A stretch of DNA of 64,000 nucleotides. It comes from Cloacimonetes bacterium SCGC AAA252-N17. GTDB taxonomy: Bacteria > Cloacimonadota > Cloacimonadia > JGIOTU-2. The stretch's first letter is position 1. Each line of letters starts with the position of its first letter. The notes beneath the pieces are model-generated. The model saw only the letters and a program-made list of their open reading frames with translations, did no database searches and had not been told where the DNA came from. Positions 60,187 through 64,000 of this stretch are shown here, in pieces. Location: NCBI GenBank assembly GCA_000404785.1, contig ASNI01000005.1:1-64000 (forward strand). Direction: 5' to 3'. Both the position numbers and the translations under genes were made by a program.

Positions 60187-61485
60187 ATGAAAACTAAACA
60201 TACTATAATTTTCGGTGACTCAAGAAATATGGCTGAGGTACGAGACTCTTCAGTTCAGTTGATAATAACCTCACCACCATATTGGCAATTGAAAGATTAC
60301 GGTTCTGAAAATCAAATTGGTTTCAATGACTCATACGAAGATTATATTAATAATTTAAATGTTGTGTGGAAGGAATGTTATCGCGTTTTGGAAGACGGAT
60401 GTAAGTTGTGCATCAATATAGGTGATCAATTTGCTCGTTCTGTTTACTATGGTAGATATAAGGTCATTCCGATCAGAACAGAGATCATAAAATTTTGTGA
60501 AACGATCGGTTTTGACTATATGGGAGCGATCATATGGCAAAAAGTAACAACCACACACACAACCGGCGGCGCCACGGTGATGGGCTCATATCCTTATCCA
60601 AGGAATGGCATCTTGAAAATTGACTATGAATTCATTCTGATCTTTAAAAAGCATGGAAAAGCGATTAAGATATCTCGCGAAATTAAAGATAAATCTAAAT
60701 TAACATCCGAAGAGTGGAATACTTATTTTTCAGGACATTGGAATTTCCCAGGGGAAAAACAGAATGGTCATCTTGCCATGTTTCCTGAAGAACTACCAAA
60801 ACGATTGATTAAAATGTTCTCCTTTGTGGGTGAAACTATTCTTGACCCGTTTTTAGGGAGCGGAACTACTACCCTTGCAGCAAAAAATAATGATAGAAAT
60901 TCAATAGGTTTTGAAATCAACAATCAATTTCAATCTATTATCAAAAATAAATTTGATTTTGAACAACCGATATTATATAGTGATTGTGAAATTACTTTTA
61001 AGTACCAATCAGAAATTTTCACTCAAGAACAGATAAATAATAGCATCTCAAAACTACCTTATATTTTTAAAGATCCCCTAAAATTTGACAGTAAAATTGA
61101 TCCAAGAAAACTCCAATTCGGTTCAAAAATTGATAATAATTCTAATAACTCAAAAAATGAATATCATTCAGTGAAAAAAATTATTTCACCGGAACTTGTG
61201 ATTCTGGATAATGATCTTACAGTTAGACTCATAGGGATCAAAACCAATCCTGAGAAACAAAAGGAAGCAGTTGATTTCCTGAAGACTATGCTAAACGGAT
61301 CAAAGGTCTTATTAAAATTTGATAAGAAAAAATATGATTCGGAAAATAATCTTTTAGTCTATCTATATTTAAAGAATAAGACATTTGTTAATGCCCATTT
61401 AATAAAACAAAATTTAGTTAATGTCGATGCGTCTTATAATTATGAGCATATTAATCGTTTTAATAAGTACAAAGGAGAGTTCTAA
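60187..61485 (+). CDS. N4-cytosine-type DNA methyltransferase fused to SNase-like domain
   Basis: 432 aa. Motif IV TSPPYW (about residues 28-33) precedes motif I DPFLGSGTT (about 220-228), the beta-class order; SPPY is usual for N4-methylcytosine enzymes. The partner endonuclease is MjaI-like, so the target may be CTAG (inference). After a linker (about 265-320) the last ~110 residues look like a staphylococcal-nuclease fold: LVILDNDLTVRLIGIKTNPE, AVDFLKTMLNGSKVLLKFDK, LLVYLYLKNKTFVNAHLIKQ. Catalytic positions look lost (IKTNPE for the usual IDTPE; no GR before the AYVYL-like strand). Base use is visibly more A+T-rich than lysS. Fusion judged real: one uninterrupted frame. Confidence 0.88.
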   Translation: MKTKHTIIFGDSRNMAEVRDSSVQLIITSPPYWQLKDYGSENQIGFNDSYEDYINNLNVVWKECYRVLEDGCKLCINIGDQFARSVYYGRYKVIPIRTEIIKFCETIGFDYMGAIIWQKVTTTHTTGGATVMGSYPYPRNGILKIDYEFILIFKKHGKAIKISREIKDKSKLTSEEWNTYFSGHWNFPGEKQNGHLAMFPEELPKRLIKMFSFVGETILDPFLGSGTTTLAAKNNDRNSIGFEINNQFQSIIKNKFDFEQPILYSDCEITFKYQSEIFTQEQINNSISKLPYIFKDPLKFDSKIDPRKLQFGSKIDNNSNNSKNEYHSVKKIISPELVILDNDLTVRLIGIKTNPEKQKEAVDFLKTMLNGSKVLLKFDKKKYDSENNLLVYLYLKNKTFVNAHLIKQNLVNVDASYNYEHINRFNKYKGEF

Positions 61486-62120
61486 TGGCAAAGGAATGGA
61501 TATTAAATAGCGCAATGAATCGCTTTCAACTTAATTTTAAACGTAATGTTGGCGCCACTTCTGAAAGCATAAGGAAATGTGCTCCAAAAACAGTTGATGA
61601 ATGGCGTACTTACTATTTTTCTACTGTAAAGCCAAAGGAGCACATAGAGGAACTTGGAAGAAAATTATATATTAAAATCACTGAGGTCATCCAAGCTGAG
61701 GTTGAGGAAATCACCGAAACCGATTGCATTGATTACATGATCAATATGGTCATCGATCGCACATTCGATGGCTATCAAAGAGAAATACGGACTATTTACG
61801 GACAGCTTTCTCAAATATTGAATGTTAAGATCGAACCTGCACCAGATGAATGGGACCGGTTGTATAATGTAGATTTTTTCATTAAAATTAAGGACAAATA
61901 TATTGGACTTCAAATCAAACCTGTAAGTGAAGGAATCCAATTATCCCAAATTTTTAAAGAAAAAGAACTTCAAAGAAAAACACATGAAAAATTCACTAAT
62001 AATTTTGGCGGTAAGGTTTTCTATATTTACTCAGGAAAAGAGGTATCCAAAAAAATAATAAAGAATCCTGAAGTAATTTCTGAAATCGAAAATGAAATTA
62101 GTAGATTAAAAAATATATAA
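61485..62120 (+). CDS. MjaI-family type II restriction endonuclease
   Basis: 211 aa. The start KEWILNSAMNRFQLNFKRNV, HIEELGRKLYIKITEVIQAE, and APDEWDRLYNVDFFIKIKDK are the conserved blocks of the MjaI family as I know it; M. jannaschii MjaI cuts CTAG. The catalytic core probably uses D130 in NVDFF and Q143-x-K145 in GLQIKP, a PD-(D/E)xK variant. Its ATG overlaps the methyltransferase stop (TAATG), with AAAGGAGAG upstream, so the methyltransferase is made first. A+T-rich like its partner, suggesting joint acquisition. Confidence 0.85.
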   Translation: MAKEWILNSAMNRFQLNFKRNVGATSESIRKCAPKTVDEWRTYYFSTVKPKEHIEELGRKLYIKITEVIQAEVEEITETDCIDYMINMVIDRTFDGYQREIRTIYGQLSQILNVKIEPAPDEWDRLYNVDFFIKIKDKYIGLQIKPVSEGIQLSQIFKEKELQRKTHEKFTNNFGGKVFYIYSGKEVSKKIIKNPEVISEIENEISRLKNI

Positions 62121-62128
62121 GGATTGTT

Positions 62129-64000
62129 ATGACTATTAAAAATCTCTATGCAGAAGAGAATCAAAACTTGCAGGAAAAGTACGAGAAATCGATAGAATCT
62201 ATCAAAAATATAGTAAACAAAACTCAAAATCTCGAAGCTTATCCTGACAAAAAAGAGTTCATTGAATTTTTCTATGATCTTGGTGTGTTCATCTTGAAAA
62301 TGTATGAATTTGAAAGGCATGATCAATCCGAACACTTCTCTTCACGCTCAACCCTGGAACTGATGGAGGAAAACACATCATTTTTTGCTGATGTGCTTCC
62401 CGAAAATTATGACACAAGCTGGGCTAATCCAACCTATGCAGTTCAAAAACTCAGTGACAATTTCGGGCAGCTTTTCTCATTCTTCTTTACTCAAACAAGA
62501 AAATTTATCCATTACGCATTCCTTCATAAGCGTTTTGCGATGGCAGAATGGAATGAATTGTATATCGAAGCGTTTCATCTCATTGAAGATGTGTTACCCA
62601 ACTATGAAGAACTAAGAAATGTCATGACTAAGCTTGATACTCAATACAGAATGAAAGATCAACAGATCCGCCTGATGGAAACCTATGATCCGGACTTTGA
62701 ATACTATATCAACATCATTAAAGAAGAAAATCTTTCTGATGAAAGGTATCTTTTCAGGCTTGGCTGCTACATCAACGATAATGTTATTCGTGTCGCACGG
62801 CATCTTCAAACATTGTCCGCGGAAAAAGTGAAAGAGCTTGCCTTGTTCATGGCTGATGCGTACGAGCTTGGTTTTACGAATTCTAATAAAGACATGTCCA
62901 AGAAATCTACGGTGATGCTGATATATCCTGCCGGATTCGAAAGAATTATCAAATATCTGTTAGACGCCCTTCAGGCCAAAGGATTGAAAGTAATCGCGAG
63001 AAGAGTGACCGGAGCTACCACCAACAAACAATATCACTACGATCACAGGTTTGATGGCGCACTTTTCCTCGACGAAGGAATTGTCCAAAAAATAAAAGAA
63101 AATCTTCCTAAAGCTCACAAGCTCTGCAAAAAATATACAGACAAATATTCGGGCTTGATATATTTTGAAACTTTCGGGGAAGAACCCTTCAGCCCAAAAG
63201 CAAAAAAAGAATGTCTTAAACTCAACAAAGATCAACAAAAATTGGTGCAGCAGATACAGCAGATTGCGAGTCAAATCACCTACACATACACCCCCCGTGA
63301 GGAAACAAGCTTCAGTATTATTTCATTCCCCACTCCTGACATTGGTGAGAAGTTTGAAGAGATATTTGATGCCACCTATGAGATCAACATGCTGAAGAAT
63401 GAAGTATATGAGCCGATCCAGCAGAAGATCATCGATGCACTCGATATTGCGGAGTACGCTCACATAAAGGGTAAAGGAAGCAACCAAACTGACTTGAAAG
63501 TGCGACTTCCAGAAATAACCGACCCGAAGAAGCAAACCAACTTTGTGAACTGCACTGCTGATGTGAATATTCCCCTTGGTGAAGTATTTACTACCCCTCA
63601 ACTCACAGGTACAAATGGCATCCTGCATATTGAGGACACCTATTTAGGCGGACTGAAATATAAAGATCTTAAGCTCACATTCAAGGATGGTTTTGTAGAA
63701 GATTATTCCTGTTTGAATTTCGAGAATCTTGAAGAGAACAGGAAATATATTGAAGAGAATATTTTATTTCCTCATAAAACACTTCCTATGGGTGAATTTG
63801 CTATCGGTACCAATACATTGGCTTATATCGTTGCACAAAAATTTAATATCCTTCGCCTGCTTCCAGTCCTCATTATTGAAAAAATGGGTCCTCATTTTGC
63901 AGTTGGTGATACATGCTTTACCTTTGAGGAGGATAAACAAGTGTACAATCCCGACGGCAAAGAGATCATTGCACGTGATAATGAAAAAACAATTCTAAGA
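62129..64000 (+). CDS. M29-family aminopeptidase with long N-terminal extension (3' end outside the window)
   Basis: Open from ATG 62129 (RBS AAGGA) to the window edge: at least 624 aa without a stop. The M29/AmpS core starts near residue 210 (RYLFRLGCYINDNVIRVARH). Metal ligands are seen in NIPLGEVFTTPQLTG (E485), LPMGEFAIGTN (E556) and KMGPHFAVGDT (H589, D594). Members usually have about 400 residues; here about 200 extra helical residues precede the core (NLYAEENQNLQEKYEKSIES; KFIHYAFLHKRFAMAEWNEL). It removes N-terminal amino acids in the cytoplasm. It follows the endonuclease by 8 bp but probably belonged to lysS before the cassette was inserted. Confidence 0.88.
   Translation, partial: MTIKNLYAEENQNLQEKYEKSIESIKNIVNKTQNLEAYPDKKEFIEFFYDLGVFILKMYEFERHDQSEHFSSRSTLELMEENTSFFADVLPENYDTSWANPTYAVQKLSDNFGQLFSFFFTQTRKFIHYAFLHKRFAMAEWNELYIEAFHLIEDVLPNYEELRNVMTKLDTQYRMKDQQIRLMETYDPDFEYYINIIKEENLSDERYLFRLGCYINDNVIRVARHLQTLSAEKVKELALFMADAYELGFTNSNKDMSKKSTVMLIYPAGFERIIKYLLDALQAKGLKVIARRVTGATTNKQYHYDHRFDGALFLDEGIVQKIKENLPKAHKLCKKYTDKYSGLIYFETFGEEPFSPKAKKECLKLNKDQQKLVQQIQQIASQITYTYTPREETSFSIISFPTPDIGEKFEEIFDATYEINMLKNEVYEPIQQKIIDALDIAEYAHIKGKGSNQTDLKVRLPEITDPKKQTNFVNCTADVNIPLGEVFTTPQLTGTNGILHIEDTYLGGLKYKDLKLTFKDGFVEDYSCLNFENLEENRKYIEENILFPHKTLPMGEFAIGTNTLAYIVAQKFNILRLLPVLIIEKMGPHFAVGDTCFTFEEDKQVYNPDGKEIIARDNEKTILR

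Overview
The window is a gene-dense stretch of moderate to low G+C from a diderm bacterium of the FCB group. The markers are a SprA/Sov-type type IX secretion (T9SS) translocon, PorV-like and T9SS-sorted surface proteins, a SusC-like TonB-dependent receptor with ExbB-ExbD-ExbD-TonB, lpxB, and a DUF5683 protein. The mix with amino-acid metabolism and an MjaI-type restriction system fits an uncultured lineage such as Cloacimonadota or a relative; the phylum is an inference.

Layout. 1-3.4 kb (minus): a glutamate-dependent acid resistance pair (gadC-gadB) followed by the decayed 3' end of a second gadB and a nested inverted repeat. 3.5-8 kb (plus): acyl-CoA dehydrogenase, queH, a dead flavin-oxidase fragment, an unrecognised 311-aa protein, a flippase-like membrane protein and DUF5683. 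8-9 kb: a convergent intergenic region with a 4.3-copy, ~174-bp tandem array whose units fold into conserved hairpins. 9-16 kb (minus): sprA with a tightly coupled PPP-type phosphatase. 16.3-23 kb (plus): dtd, glyS, an aminotransferase, a small membrane protein, a PfkB kinase, purM and a LipM-like octanoyltransferase. 23-35 kb (plus): a surface/TonB locus (receptor, ExbB, two ExbD, TonB, a 1017-aa secreted protein, a PorV-like barrel, a T9SS-sorted Asp-box protein), closed by a strong terminator. 35-38.4 kb (plus): a LpoB / COG3014 / LPP20 lipoprotein trio, ending at a bidirectional terminator facing an 827-aa lipoprotein.

41-50 kb (minus): the translation and division block infC-rpmI-rplT-pheS-pheT-(coiled coil)-zapA-[6S-like RNA]-rny-ymdB-folD. 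infC begins with AUC and is preceded by what looks like a transcription attenuator. 50-52 kb: lpxB and a DUF374 acyltransferase. 52-54 kb: a PpiD/SurA-type foldase. 54-54.6 kb: a repeat-rich gap with a broken four-helix-bundle gene. 54.6-60.2 kb: a pilin-like protein, YigZ, DUF523, a cold-shock protein, a dGTPase-like protein, prfB with its programmed frameshift, and lysS. 60.2-62.1 kb: a restriction-modification cassette (N4-cytosine methyltransferase fused to a nuclease-dead SNase-like domain, plus an MjaI-family endonuclease) sits between lysS and a long M29 aminopeptidase that runs off the window.

Most of the window is housekeeping. The least explained parts are the hairpin tandem array (8.1-8.9 kb), the infC leader (49.85-49.95 kb), the methyltransferase-SNase fusion (60.2 kb), the acidic insert in SprA and the 23-35 kb secretion/uptake locus. 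No tRNA, rRNA, CRISPR array or complete insertion sequence was seen.
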